NCBI RefSeq assembly: GCF_026191635.1
Contig: NZ_JAKRRW010000015.1
Location: forward strand, 1 to 64,000
Reading direction: 5' to 3'
From: Photobacterium obscurum
Lineage (GTDB): Bacteria > Pseudomonadota > Gammaproteobacteria > Enterobacterales > Vibrionaceae
Length of the DNA: 64,000 nt
The notes under the pieces are model-generated. The model saw nothing but the letters and a program-made list of their open reading frames with translations, had not been told where the DNA came from and did not search any database. Made by a program: the position numbers and the translations under genes. This document shows positions 46,949 through 56,122 of this stretch, piece by piece (within the stretch, counting starts at the first letter, position 1; every line of letters starts with the position of its first letter).

Positions 46949-47527
46949 ATGAGCGAGCAGCAAACTGATCAGGTATTAATAGAGCGAGTACAGCGTGGTG
47001 ACAAGCAGGCTTTCAACCTACTGGTAGTCAAATACCAGAATAAGGTATGTAGCTTGGTCGCCCGTTATGTCAGTAATTCCGGCGACGTGCCGGATGTCGC
47101 TCAGGAAGCGTTCATTAAAGCGTACCGTGCTTTACCGACATTTCGTGGTGAAAGTGCGTTTTATACATGGCTGTACCGAATTGCCGTTAATACGGCAAAA
47201 AATTATCTGGTAGCTCAGGGACGCCGCCCGCCGGCGTCTGATGTTGATGCTGAAGAGGCTGAGTACTATGAAAGTGGAAATGCCTTGAAAGAAATATCGA
47301 ACCCTGAGAACCAAATGTTGTCTGATGAATTGAAGCGGGTAGTCTTCAGTACCATTGAAGCGTTACCAGACGATCTCAAGACCGCAATCACCCTGCGCGA
47401 ACTGGAAGGTTTGAGCTATGAGGAGATTGCGGAAGTGATGGGATGTCCGGTTGGTACGGTAAGATCACGTATTTTCCGTGCACGAGAGGCGGTCGAGAAA
47501 CGTATCCGCCCTCTAATGCAGCGATAA
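46949..47527 (+). CDS. rpoE: RNA polymerase sigma-E factor
   Basis: Extracytoplasmic-function sigma factor that responds to misfolded outer-membrane proteins. The 192-residue protein has sigma region 2 (VARYVSNSGDVPDVAQEAFIK; FYTWLYRIAVNTAKNYL) and region 4 (ITLRELEGLSYEEIAEVMGC; GTVRSRIFRAREA). It is followed by its anti-sigma factor and two further regulators in the standard rseA-rseB-rseC order. Confidence 0.97.
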   Translation: MSEQQTDQVLIERVQRGDKQAFNLLVVKYQNKVCSLVARYVSNSGDVPDVAQEAFIKAYRALPTFRGESAFYTWLYRIAVNTAKNYLVAQGRRPPASDVDAEEAEYYESGNALKEISNPENQMLSDELKRVVFSTIEALPDDLKTAITLRELEGLSYEEIAEVMGCPVGTVRSRIFRAREAVEKRIRPLMQR

Positions 47528-47552
47528 GTATTAAGCCAAACGGTGAAAAAAA

Positions 47553-48212
47553 ATGGCTGATAAACAAAAAATTTCGGCACTATTAGATGGCGAAGAGCTG
47601 GATCAGAGCATTATCAATGCGTTGGCTGTAGATGATGACAGCCAGCAGACTTGGCAGAACTTTAACCTGATTGGTGATGTGATGCGAGGGGATGCTCCAC
47701 AAAACAAGGATTGGGATATTGCTGCAAGTGTTGCACTGGCACTCGAAGATGAGCCAGCGCATACCGGAGCCTCTGACACCGTCGTAGAGCCAGCTCCAGT
47801 TGTGAAACTGGCTACTGTTCGTGAGACCGTTGAGTCACAGCCTACCCCACGAGAAGCGAAGCGTACGATGCCAGCTTGGCTGACTCAATTTGGCCAGGTA
47901 GCGGTTGCTGCCAGTGTGTCACTGGCTGTGATTGTGGGGGTTCAGCAGTACAATGGTGGCGACGAGGGCCTCGTTGCTACATCTGCAGAATCACAGATGC
48001 CGGTACTTCAGACAATTCCTTTTGCCGGCACTGCCGAACCTGTTAGTCTGACCCGGGATTCAGTGCGCAGTAATAACCATGGTGCACCGAGTGAAGCACA
48101 AGTTATGGAGCAACGCCGCCGTATTAACGCGATGCTTCAGGACTATGAATTGCAGCTACGTTTAAATGCCGAAGACGGCAGTCTCGATAAAACGTTGCTT
48201 GAAACAAACTGA
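47553..48212 (+). CDS. rseA: Anti-sigma-E factor RseA
   Basis: Inner-membrane protein that holds sigma-E inactive until DegS and RseP cut it. The 219-residue protein has the cytoplasmic sigma-binding start (KISALLDGEELDQSIINALA; WQNFNLIGDVMRGD), one transmembrane helix near residues 111-130 (FGQVAVAASVSLAVIVGVQQ), and a periplasmic tail with the RseB-binding segment late in the chain. It begins 25 bases after rpoE. Confidence 0.95.
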   Translation: MADKQKISALLDGEELDQSIINALAVDDDSQQTWQNFNLIGDVMRGDAPQNKDWDIAASVALALEDEPAHTGASDTVVEPAPVVKLATVRETVESQPTPREAKRTMPAWLTQFGQVAVAASVSLAVIVGVQQYNGGDEGLVATSAESQMPVLQTIPFAGTAEPVSLTRDSVRSNNHGAPSEAQVMEQRRRINAMLQDYELQLRLNAEDGSLDKTLLETN

Positions 48213-48224
48213 TCTGGCGGATAA

Positions 48225-49214
48225 ATGAGAAAAATTCTGGTCGGTGTAGTGACACTGGTCAGCCTGATGATGCCATTGCAAGCCTCTGCTGAAGATCCGG
48301 TATCTTCGGCCGAGGCTTTGTTGCATCAAATGGATGAGGCTAGCCGGGAGCTCAGCTACGAGCTGTCGTACATACTTATTAAGAAAAACAGTATTGAACC
48401 GCTGCGTTATCGCCATGCCGTCGAGGAAGGCGAAACGTATGCACACCTTATGTATCTGAGTGGCCCTCCGCGCGAAGTGATTCAGCGGGGCAGTGAAGTG
48501 AGTTACTTTGAGCCTGGGCTTGACCCGTTCACGATAGACAGTAACAAGATGGTAGCCCCTTTGCCGCCGATCATGCGATCTGATATCAATGAGCTGGCGA
48601 AATACTATGACTTTATCTCCATGGGGCGAGCCCGGGAAGCCGGTGTTGCTTGTGATGTCGTTAGGATTGCGCCGAAAGACGGCGCCCGCTACTCCTATCT
48701 GTTGTGGATAGATACCCGTAGCAGCCTGGTTATGCGTGCAGATTTGCTGGATCGCGATGGTGAGCCGTTAGAGCAATACCGTGCGGTGTCCTATGTCGTC
48801 AACCCTAAAGTGGGCGATGTGCTGAAAAGTCTAAAAACCGTTGAGTTGCCTGCCGTGGTACAGTTGCCGCCGCAGCCCCAGGCCGAGCTTAGCTGGCAGG
48901 TCAACTGGTTGCCGCAGGGCTTTGAATCGGTCTCCCGTAACCGTCACCGCCTGATGCTGACGGAGCGCCAGGTTGAAAGCAAAATGTATAGTGACGGCTT
49001 GTTCAGCTTTTCTATTTATGTTGCGGCGGTGGATAGCTTCACCGTAAGAGAGCAGTTGGTTCGCCAAGGGCGTCGCACTTTGCATAGTCATGTGCTGAAA
49101 AATAAAGAAGTCACGGTTGTGGGCGATATTCCGCCTGCCACGGCTCGTCGGGTGGCAGAGTCTGTAGCGTTTGCCGTCGATAGTCCTGATACAGCTGGAG
49201 ATACCCAGCCATGA
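48225..49214 (+). CDS. rseB: Sigma-E regulatory protein RseB
   Basis: Periplasmic protein that shields RseA from DegS until it binds mislocalised lipopolysaccharide. The 329-residue protein has a signal peptide ending MPLQASAED, the N-terminal MucB/LolA-like domain (ALLHQMDEASRELSYELSYI; YSYLLWIDTRSSLVMRADLL), and the smaller C-terminal domain that contacts RseA. It lies 12 bases after rseA and overlaps rseC by four bases. Confidence 0.94.
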   Translation: MRKILVGVVTLVSLMMPLQASAEDPVSSAEALLHQMDEASRELSYELSYILIKKNSIEPLRYRHAVEEGETYAHLMYLSGPPREVIQRGSEVSYFEPGLDPFTIDSNKMVAPLPPIMRSDINELAKYYDFISMGRAREAGVACDVVRIAPKDGARYSYLLWIDTRSSLVMRADLLDRDGEPLEQYRAVSYVVNPKVGDVLKSLKTVELPAVVQLPPQPQAELSWQVNWLPQGFESVSRNRHRLMLTERQVESKMYSDGLFSFSIYVAAVDSFTVREQLVRQGRRTLHSHVLKNKEVTVVGDIPPATARRVAESVAFAVDSPDTAGDTQP

Positions 49215-49708
49215 TGCGTTCATTGGCAACGGTTGTCGCGGTAGAGCCGGGAGTTCTCTCGGTTTCCTGCCAGCAGAAAACCAGTTGTGGCCACTGTGCA
49301 TCTCGTGACAGTTGCGGAACCGGTATTGTTAGTAAGGCCGTACCGGGGCGTAGCCACCTGGTGAAAATCGCGACCCGTACCCATGCTGCTGTTGGTGATG
49401 TGGTTGAAATTGGCCTGTCAGAACGAAGTATGTTGCATTCAGCGGTGCTGGTTTATGTGCTTCCTTTGCTATTCTTAATTCTGGGAGCAGTAGTGGGGCA
49501 ATGGTGGTTTGTCGATTTGGCAGGCGGCGGTGAGTTGGGTGTTATCCTAACGGCTGTCGTCAGCGCGGCGGCTGGGTTAGTGTTGGCACGGCGTCTTGCA
49601 CGTCGATTGGAAGGTAACTCTGCCTATAAACCGACCCTGATTCGGGTGTTAGGCAGCCCTATATCGAATGATATGGCAATAAATGCCGCATCGAAAGATA
49701 GCGACTAG
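49211..49708 (+). CDS. rseC: SoxR-reducing/sigma-E locus protein RseC
   Basis: A 165-residue inner-membrane protein with an N-terminal cytoplasmic Cys cluster (CQQKTSCGHCASRDSCG, four Cys) that suits an iron-sulphur site, followed by two transmembrane helices (about 80-100 and 107-130). In E. coli RseC takes part in keeping SoxR reduced with the Rsx (Rnf) complex, and acts weakly on sigma-E. It is coupled to rseB by the ATGA overlap. Confidence 0.92.
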   Translation: MMRSLATVVAVEPGVLSVSCQQKTSCGHCASRDSCGTGIVSKAVPGRSHLVKIATRTHAAVGDVVEIGLSERSMLHSAVLVYVLPLLFLILGAVVGQWWFVDLAGGGELGVILTAVVSAAAGLVLARRLARRLEGNSAYKPTLIRVLGSPISNDMAINAASKDSD

Positions 49709-49785
49709 CCGCGAAATTCGGTAGAATCTGTCAACTTGATCTGTAGATCCCATTCATTTTAATCACGAGTTAGTCACGCCAATTC

Positions 49786-51582
49786 ATGAAGCACATTCGT
49801 AACTTTTCGATTATTGCACATATCGACCATGGTAAGTCGACCTTATCTGACCGTCTAATCCAAGTCTGCGGCGGCCTTTCCGATCGTGAAATGGCCGCGC
49901 AGGTTCTAGACTCCATGGATCTTGAACGCGAACGCGGTATCACCATCAAAGCCCAGAGCGTGACGCTCGATTATAAGGCCAAAGATGGTGAAACCTATCA
50001 GCTTAACTTTATTGACACTCCAGGACACGTTGACTTCTCTTATGAAGTATCACGTTCACTGGCGGCCTGTGAAGGTGCCTTGCTGGTTGTCGATGCTGGT
50101 CAGGGCGTAGAAGCCCAGACTCTAGCTAACTGTTATACAGCGATGGAAATGGACCTAGAGGTAGTGCCGATTTTGAACAAAATCGACCTGCCAGCTGCCG
50201 ATCCTGAGCGTGTAGCCGAAGAAATTGAAGAAATTGTGGGTATCGATGCGTTGGAAGCAACGCGTTGTTCAGCGAAAACCGGTTTGGGTGTAGAGGATGT
50301 TCTTGAGAACATCGTAACTGCGATTCCGGCTCCTGAAGGTGATCCTGAAGCGCCGCTACAGGCACTGATCATTGACTCATGGTTTGATAACTACCTAGGT
50401 GTTGTTTCTCTTGTACGTATCAAAAATGGTAAGTTGAAGAAAAACGACAAGATCAAAGTGATGAGCACCGACCAAGTATGGGGTGTTGATCGCTTGGGTA
50501 TCTTTACGCCGAAACAAATTGATACCACTGAACTGAATACCGGCGAAGTTGGCTGGGTTGTGTGTGGTATTAAGGACATCCTTGGTGCGCCGGTTGGTGA
50601 TACCCTGACCCATGCCAAACACGGTAGTGAAGAAGCTCTTCCTGGTTTCCAGAAAGTGAAACCACAGGTATACGCGGGCCTGTTCCCGGTATCGTCTGAT
50701 GATTATGAGAACTTCCGTGATGCGCTGGGTAAACTTAGCCTGAACGATGCGTCGCTATTCTATGAACCAGAAAGTTCTGCTGCACTGGGCTTTGGCTTCC
50801 GTTGTGGTTTCCTTGGCATGCTGCACATGGAAATTATCCAAGAGCGTCTAGAGCGTGAATATAACCTTGCACTGATTACTACGGCGCCAACGGTTGTTTA
50901 CCAGGTAGAAACAACGCGCGGTGAAACCGTGTTTGTTGATAGTCCATCGAAGTTACCGGCGGTTAACGATATCGACGTGATTGGTGAGCCAATTGCACGT
51001 TGTAATATCTTGGTACCATCTGAGTACTTAGGTAACGTGATCACGCTATGTATCGAAAAACGTGGTGTGCAGGTTGATATGGTGTATCACGGTAATCAAG
51101 TTGCCCTGACATACGATATTCCGATGTCTGAAGTGGTATTGGACTTCTTTGACCGTTTGAAATCAACATCGCGTGGTTATGCATCGCTAGATTACAACTT
51201 CCAGCGTTACGAGCCATCAAACATGGTACGTGTTGATGTAATGATCAACGGCGAACGTGTTGATGCGTTGGCAATCATTACCCATAAAGACAATGCAAAT
51301 AGTCGTGGTCGTGATTTAGTCGACAAGATGAAGGAATTCATTCCTCGTCAGATGTTTGATATCGCGATTCAAGCGGCGATTGGCGGTATGATCATTGCTC
51401 GTGCAACCGTGAAGCAGTTACGTAAAAACGTTATTGCTAAGTGTTACGGTGGCGATATCAGCCGTAAGAAGAAACTGCTACAGAAGCAGAAAGAAGGTAA
51501 GAAGCGTATGAAGCAGATCGGTAACGTCGAGCTGCCTCAGGAAGCATTCTTGGCTATTCTTCACGTCGGCAAAGACAAGTAA
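49786..51582 (+). CDS. lepA: Elongation factor 4 (LepA)
   Basis: A ribosome-bound translational GTPase related to EF-G that affects initiation and 30S assembly. The 598-residue protein has the P-loop [36 protein letters not shown] and NKIDLP, and the LepA-specific C-terminal domain with [21 protein letters not shown]. It lacks EF-G domain IV. The leader has no strong ribosome site. It precedes lepB with a 135-base gap that holds a strong hairpin. Confidence 0.97.
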   Translation: MKHIRNFSIIAHIDHGKSTLSDRLIQVCGGLSDREMAAQVLDSMDLERERGITIKAQSVTLDYKAKDGETYQLNFIDTPGHVDFSYEVSRSLAACEGALLVVDAGQGVEAQTLANCYTAMEMDLEVVPILNKIDLPAADPERVAEEIEEIVGIDALEATRCSAKTGLGVEDVLENIVTAIPAPEGDPEAPLQALIIDSWFDNYLGVVSLVRIKNGKLKKNDKIKVMSTDQVWGVDRLGIFTPKQIDTTELNTGEVGWVVCGIKDILGAPVGDTLTHAKHGSEEALPGFQKVKPQVYAGLFPVSSDDYENFRDALGKLSLNDASLFYEPESSAALGFGFRCGFLGMLHMEIIQERLEREYNLALITTAPTVVYQVETTRGETVFVDSPSKLPAVNDIDVIGEPIARCNILVPSEYLGNVITLCIEKRGVQVDMVYHGNQVALTYDIPMSEVVLDFFDRLKSTSRGYASLDYNFQRYEPSNMVRVDVMINGERVDALAIITHKDNANSRGRDLVDKMKEFIPRQMFDIAIQAAIGGMIIARATVKQLRKNVIAKCYGGDISRKKKLLQKQKEGKKRMKQIGNVELPQEAFLAILHVGKDK

Positions 51583-51667
51583 GTAACAACTTTACTCATT
51601 GTTATTGTTTCATGAATCACAATGATAGCTGGATATAGCGCCGGCACTTTGAAGCAGTTTCAATGAG

Positions 51668-51696
51668 CAGTGCAGCAAGGGTAACTTGCTGCACTG
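51668..51696 (+). promoter_or_regulatory. Strong hairpin in the lepB leader
   Basis: CAGTGCAGCAAG-GGTAA-CTTGCTGCACTG is a perfect twelve-pair stem with a five-base loop, followed by TTACATTTATT and then AGGGATTAAA before the lepB ATG. It ends 21 bases before the start codon. It could be a weak terminator after lepA, or an RNase III cleavage site controlling the lepB-rnc-era message, since rnc feedback in E. coli uses a leader hairpin. Confidence 0.6.
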
Positions 51697-51717
51697 TTAC
51701 ATTTATTAGGGATTAAA

Positions 51718-52617
51718 ATGGCAAATACTTTTTCGCTAATTCTGGTACTGGCGACGCTGGTTACCGGGATCATTTGGGCTCTGGACCGGTTTGTCTGGGC
51801 GCCGAAACGTCAATTGAAAATTGAAGCGGCTGCTGCAAATGCGGGCGATCAAGTCGATGCTAAAACCCTACAAGCCGTTGCACCGCAACCGAGCTGGGTG
51901 GAATCAGCCAGTTCAATGTTTCCGGTGATCGCGCTAATTATGGTATTTCGCTCATTTATTTATGAGCCGTTCCAGATCCCATCCGGCTCGATGATGCCGA
52001 CGTTACTCGTGGGGGATTTCATCCTGGTTGAGAAATATGCCTACGGCCTGCGTGATCCTGTTTTCCGTCACAAGATGATTGAAACGGGGGAGCCAGAGCG
52101 TGGTGACATCGTGGTATTTAAATTCCCGCCTCAACCCCAAATTGACTACATCAAACGCGTAGTAGGTATGCCGGGCGATACTGTTCGTTACAGTGCCCAC
52201 AAGCAACTTTGTGTTGCACCGAAGGGCTCTGCCGAGTGCAAGCCGGTACCGCTGGAAGATATGACTGACAGCGAGTTTAGCCAAGGCATGACGCGTCTAG
52301 TTCAATTTAACGAAAAGCTGGGCGAGCAAGAGCACCAAATCCTTGTTCACCCGCTCAAGCGTGACCGTACACTGGCTTACCAGCCGCGTCCGGGCGTGAG
52401 TGAGTGGGTTGTGCCTGAGAACCAGTATTTCGTAATGGGTGATAACCGCGATAACAGTGCAGATAGCCGTTACTGGGGCTTTGTGCCTGAAGCCAACCTC
52501 GTTGGTAAGGCGGTCGGGATCTGGATCAGCTTTGAGTTTGAACGAGGTGCTGATAGTGCACTTCCATCTTGGATTCCTACCGGTGTGCGATTCAGTCGCA
52601 TCGGTGGCATAAACTGA
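51718..52617 (+). CDS. lepB: Signal peptidase I
   Basis: Cuts signal peptides from exported proteins at the outer face of the inner membrane. The 299-residue protein has two N-terminal transmembrane helices, the catalytic Ser in [12 protein letters not shown] near residue 91, the catalytic Lys in [12 protein letters not shown] near 146, and the box [17 protein letters not shown]. Ribosome site AGGGAT. It is 10 bases before rnc, in the conserved lepA-lepB-rnc-era order. Confidence 0.97.
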   Translation: MANTFSLILVLATLVTGIIWALDRFVWAPKRQLKIEAAAANAGDQVDAKTLQAVAPQPSWVESASSMFPVIALIMVFRSFIYEPFQIPSGSMMPTLLVGDFILVEKYAYGLRDPVFRHKMIETGEPERGDIVVFKFPPQPQIDYIKRVVGMPGDTVRYSAHKQLCVAPKGSAECKPVPLEDMTDSEFSQGMTRLVQFNEKLGEQEHQILVHPLKRDRTLAYQPRPGVSEWVVPENQYFVMGDNRDNSADSRYWGFVPEANLVGKAVGIWISFEFERGADSALPSWIPTGVRFSRIGGIN

Positions 52618-52627
52618 TCGGGATAAA

Positions 52628-53302
52628 ATGACATCTCCTGCAAATAGGCTTCAGCGTAAGCTGGGCTACCAATTTACAAATATTGATTTAATGACCTTGG
52701 CACTGACACACCGTAGTGCCAATGGAACCCATAACGAGCGCCTGGAGTTTCTGGGCGATTCGATTCTGAGCTTCGTTATTGCGGATGACTTGTACCATCG
52801 CTTCCCGAGTGTGGATGAAGGTGATATGAGCCGTATGCGTGCCACCTTGGTACGTGGTAAGACACTGGCCGAGCTGGGCCGCGAGTTTGATCTGGGTGAT
52901 CATTTGCTGCTTGGTCCGGGTGAACTGAAAAGCGGCGGATTCCGTCGTGACTCGATTCTGGCTGACTGCGTTGAAGCGATTATCGGCGCTATCTACTTAG
53001 ATAGTGATATCGAGGTCGTACGCAAGATCGTACTGGACTGGTACCAGTCTCGTCTTGACACGATCAAGCCGGGTATCAACCAGAAAGATCCGAAAACGCG
53101 TCTTCAAGAGTGTCTGCAGGGGCGTCGTTTGCCGCTTCCTGCATATACTGTAACTAAGGTGCACGGTGAAGCTCACAATCAAGAGTTCACGGTACAGTGT
53201 GAAGTGACAGGCCTGGATAAGCCCGTCATCGGTAAAGGCGGCAGTCGGCGCAAGGCAGAGCAGGCAGCAGCAGAAATTGCGCTTAAGCAGTTGGAATCAT
53301 GA
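52628..53302 (+). CDS. rnc: Ribonuclease III
   Basis: Cuts double-stranded RNA, including rRNA precursors and mRNA leaders. The 224-residue protein has the signature [16 protein letters not shown] with the catalytic Glu and Asp, the second acidic site in [12 protein letters not shown], and a C-terminal double-stranded RNA-binding domain ending in [16 protein letters not shown]. It overlaps era by four bases. Confidence 0.97.
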   Translation: MTSPANRLQRKLGYQFTNIDLMTLALTHRSANGTHNERLEFLGDSILSFVIADDLYHRFPSVDEGDMSRMRATLVRGKTLAELGREFDLGDHLLLGPGELKSGGFRRDSILADCVEAIIGAIYLDSDIEVVRKIVLDWYQSRLDTIKPGINQKDPKTRLQECLQGRRLPLPAYTVTKVHGEAHNQEFTVQCEVTGLDKPVIGKGGSRRKAEQAAAEIALKQLES

Positions 53303-54204
53303 CAGATAAACAACATTGCGGCTTTATTGCCATTGTCGGCCGACCGAACGTTGGCAAGTCGACCCTATTGAACCGTCTGGTTGGCCAGAAGCTGTCAATC
53401 ACATCGCGTAAGCCACAGACAACGCGCCACCGTATTATGGGGGTTGATACCCGTGACGGTTACCAGGCCGTCTACGTGGACACCCCGGGTCTGCATATCG
53501 AAGAAAAGCGGACTATCAACCGTCTGATGAACCGTGCTGCCAGCAGCTCGCTGACCGATGTTGAATTGGTCCTGTTCCTGGTTGACGGCACGATGTGGAC
53601 CGACGACGATGAAATGGTACTGAACAAGCTAATTAAAAGTGAGCTGCCGACGGTACTGTTGCTAAACAAAGTCGACAACGTGAAAGACAAGCACGAGCTG
53701 TTCCCGCACCTTGAAGAGCTGTCTAAGAAGATGGACTTCGTTGATGTGGTTCCGGTATCGGCGAAGCACGGTACCAACGTTGATGCGGTAGAGAAGATCG
53801 TTCGTGAGCACCTACCTGAAGGCGAATACTACTTCCCAGAAGAGTATGTGACGGACCGCTCTCAGCGCTTTATGGCGTCTGAGATTATCCGTGAGAAGCT
53901 GATGCGCTTCCTGGGTGATGAGCTACCCTATTCGGTGACAGTCGAAATCGAGCGTTTTGATTTCAACCCGCGTACCAACGGTTTTGATATCAACGGATTG
54001 ATTCTGGTTGAGCGTAAAGGCCAGAAGAAAATGGTGATCGGTAAAAATGGCGAAAAAATGAAAGTCATTGGCCGTGAAGCCCGTATCGATATGGAAGAAC
54101 TGTTCGAACGAAAAGTGTACCTGGAACTTTGGGTTAAAGTGAAATCGGGTTGGGCAGATGACGAACGTGCGCTGCGTAGCCTAGGTTATATCGACGACCT
54201 GTAA
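53299..54204 (+). CDS. era: GTPase Era
   Basis: GTP-binding protein that binds the 3' end of 16S rRNA during 30S maturation. The 301-residue protein has the P-loop [16 protein letters not shown], the switch [24 protein letters not shown], and a C-terminal KH domain with [21 protein letters not shown]. It is coupled to rnc by overlap and is followed by recO after eight bases. Confidence 0.97.
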   Translation: MTDKQHCGFIAIVGRPNVGKSTLLNRLVGQKLSITSRKPQTTRHRIMGVDTRDGYQAVYVDTPGLHIEEKRTINRLMNRAASSSLTDVELVLFLVDGTMWTDDDEMVLNKLIKSELPTVLLLNKVDNVKDKHELFPHLEELSKKMDFVDVVPVSAKHGTNVDAVEKIVREHLPEGEYYFPEEYVTDRSQRFMASEIIREKLMRFLGDELPYSVTVEIERFDFNPRTNGFDINGLILVERKGQKKMVIGKNGEKMKVIGREARIDMEELFERKVYLELWVKVKSGWADDERALRSLGYIDDL

Positions 54205-54212
54205 GGGACACC

Positions 54213-54923
54213 ATGGAAGGGCTACAGCGCTGTTTTGTCCTTCATACTCGTCCCTATAGTGAGACGAGCCTGATCCTTGATGTATTCAGTGAAGATTCAG
54301 GCCGTGTCACTATCCTGTCAAAAGGAGCGCGCCGCAAGCGCTCCAACCTAAAAGGTGCTCTTCAGCCTTTTACCCCGCTGTTTATGAAATGGTCCGGCCG
54401 TGGTTCAATGCCTGTATTGACCTACGCCGAGCCTATTAGCATTGGCCTGCCGATGCGCAGCTATATCCTGTATTCCGCGATGTATGTTAATGAAGTTCTG
54501 GCGCGGGTACTGGAAACCAATACACCTTATCCAGTGCTGTTTCTGGATTATCTGAATGTGCTGCGTGAGCTGGCACAAGCAGATAATCCAGAGCCGGCAT
54601 TGCGGCGCTTTGAACTGGCATTATTGCATCACCTTGGCTACGGCATTGATTTTCTCCATTGTGCCGGTAGCGGCTTACCTGTTGAAGACAGCATGACCTA
54701 CAACTACCGTGAACAAAGGGGCTTTATCGCGTCGATGGTCACCGGGCAGTTGTCGTTCACTGGTAGCCAGCTAAAAGCCATCGCGACCAGGCATTTTGAA
54801 ACCCCGGATCAACTCCGGGCTGCAAAACGCTTTACACGTATAGCCTTAAAACCGTATCTTGGCGGAAAACCACTAAAAAGCAGGGAATTGTTTATCCCTA
54901 GAGGAAGGAGTACCGGAAAATGA
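54213..54923 (+). CDS. recO: DNA repair protein RecO
   Basis: Recombination mediator that loads RecA on SSB-coated gaps with RecR and anneals strands. The 236-residue protein has the N-terminal OB fold ([42 protein letters not shown]) and the helical C-terminal domain. Only one Cys is near the usual zinc-finger place ([12 protein letters not shown]), so the CX2C pairs of gram-positive RecO are missing, as in E. coli. Its end overlaps pdxJ by four bases. Confidence 0.95.
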   Translation: MEGLQRCFVLHTRPYSETSLILDVFSEDSGRVTILSKGARRKRSNLKGALQPFTPLFMKWSGRGSMPVLTYAEPISIGLPMRSYILYSAMYVNEVLARVLETNTPYPVLFLDYLNVLRELAQADNPEPALRRFELALLHHLGYGIDFLHCAGSGLPVEDSMTYNYREQRGFIASMVTGQLSFTGSQLKAIATRHFETPDQLRAAKRFTRIALKPYLGGKPLKSRELFIPRGRSTGK

Positions 54924-55651
54924 ACAACATCTTACTCGGCGTTAATATCGATCATATTGCAACACTGCGCAACGCCCGAGGTACTCGTTACCCAGACCCG
55001 GTTCACGCGGCCGAAGTGGCCGAGCGTGCAGGTGCTAACGGTATCACCGTTCATCTGCGTGAAGACCGTCGCCATATTAACGACCGTGATGTTCGCATTC
55101 TGCGTGAAACGATCCAGACCCGTATGAATCTGGAAATGGCCGTTACCGATGAGATGGTCAAGATTGCACTGGAAACCCAGCCTGAATTTGTCTGCCTTGT
55201 TCCGGAAAAGCGTGAAGAGCTGACTACCGAAGGTGGTCTGGATGTTGCCGGCCAGCTGGAAAAAATCAAGGCTGCTACCGCGGAATTGAGCAAGGCGGGT
55301 ATTAAAGTTTCGCTGTTCATTGATGCCGACCGTGAGCAGATTGACGCAGCTGTTGCCTGTGGCGCGCCGTATATCGAGTTACACACCGGCCATTATGCGG
55401 ATGCCGAAACTGAGGAAGAGCAGCAGGCCGAGCTGAAGAAAATTGCTGCTGCGGCCAGCTACGCGGATGATCAGGGTATCAAAGTGAACGCCGGTCATGG
55501 CTTGACTTACCATAACGTGAAGCCGATTGCTGCTCTGCCTGAGTTGTATGAACTGAACATTGGCCATTCAATCATCGGCCGCGCAGCCTTCGATGGCCTG
55601 CAAAAAGCTGTGGCCGATATGAAGGCTGAAATGCTGGATGCGCGCCGCTAA
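54920..55651 (+). CDS. pdxJ: Pyridoxine 5'-phosphate synthase
   Basis: Condenses 1-deoxyxylulose 5-phosphate with aminoacetone phosphate to make pyridoxine phosphate. The 243-residue TIM-barrel protein has [45 protein letters not shown] and [20 protein letters not shown] is the ribosome site. It is coupled to recO and acpS. Together with epd upstream it represents the deoxyxylulose-dependent B6 pathway. Confidence 0.97.
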   Translation: MNNILLGVNIDHIATLRNARGTRYPDPVHAAEVAERAGANGITVHLREDRRHINDRDVRILRETIQTRMNLEMAVTDEMVKIALETQPEFVCLVPEKREELTTEGGLDVAGQLEKIKAATAELSKAGIKVSLFIDADREQIDAAVACGAPYIELHTGHYADAETEEEQQAELKKIAAAASYADDQGIKVNAGHGLTYHNVKPIAALPELYELNIGHSIIGRAAFDGLQKAVADMKAEMLDARR

Positions 55652-56031
55652 TGGCGATCCTTGGCCTGGGCACCGACATTGCTGATATTGAGCGAGTAGA
55701 GAAGGTCTATGCTCGCTCCGGTGATGCCTTTGCCGAGCGGGTGCTATCGCTGTCTGAGCTGGAAATTTTCCACGGTTTGAAACTCAAAGGGCGTTACTTG
55801 GCCAAGCGTTTTGCGGTTAAAGAGGCCGCTTCCAAAGCGCTGGGAACCGGCATTGCCTGTGGGGTGACCTTCCATGATTTCACCGTCAGCAACGACGAAC
55901 GTGGCAAACCGATCCTGACCCTGTCGGGTAAGGCTGCCGAACTTGCCGAAGCGATGGGTGCGAATCATGTTCACCTCACGATTGCCGACGAGAAGAAGTA
56001 TGCGGTCGCGACGGTGATTCTAGAATCTTAG
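55651..56031 (+). CDS. acpS: Holo-[acyl-carrier-protein] synthase
   Basis: Transfers 4'-phosphopantetheine from CoA to acyl carrier protein. The 126-residue protein has the AcpS start [14 protein letters not shown] and the catalytic [20 protein letters not shown]. Its ATG shares a base with the pdxJ stop (TAATG). A CTAG repeat and terminator follow right at its stop codon. Confidence 0.96.
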   Translation: MAILGLGTDIADIERVEKVYARSGDAFAERVLSLSELEIFHGLKLKGRYLAKRFAVKEAASKALGTGIACGVTFHDFTVSNDERGKPILTLSGKAAELAEAMGANHVHLTIADEKKYAVATVILES

Positions 56032-56117
56032 AGCCTAGGACCTCGGACCCGTTATAAAAAAGGAGAGCCAACGCTCTCCTTTTTGCTCTTTCTTCTCGGA
56101 ACCAGGATCTTGTCCTT
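56028..56117. repeat. CTAG-family repeat enclosing a terminator
   Basis: Around the acpS stop the sequence reads CTAGAATCTTAGAGCCTAGG, then a terminator, then CGGAACCAGGATCTTGTCC on the far side before barA. The two flanks resemble the arms of the other CTAG repeats, with the terminator inside. The stop codon of acpS lies within the left arm. Confidence 0.5.
56056..56084. terminator. Bidirectional terminator between acpS and barA
   Basis: AAAAAAGGAGAGC-CAAC-GCTCTCCTTTTT is a twelve-pair stem with T runs on both strands, nearly the same sequence as the terminator at 29791. Confidence 0.9.
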
Positions 56118-56122
56118 AGAAA

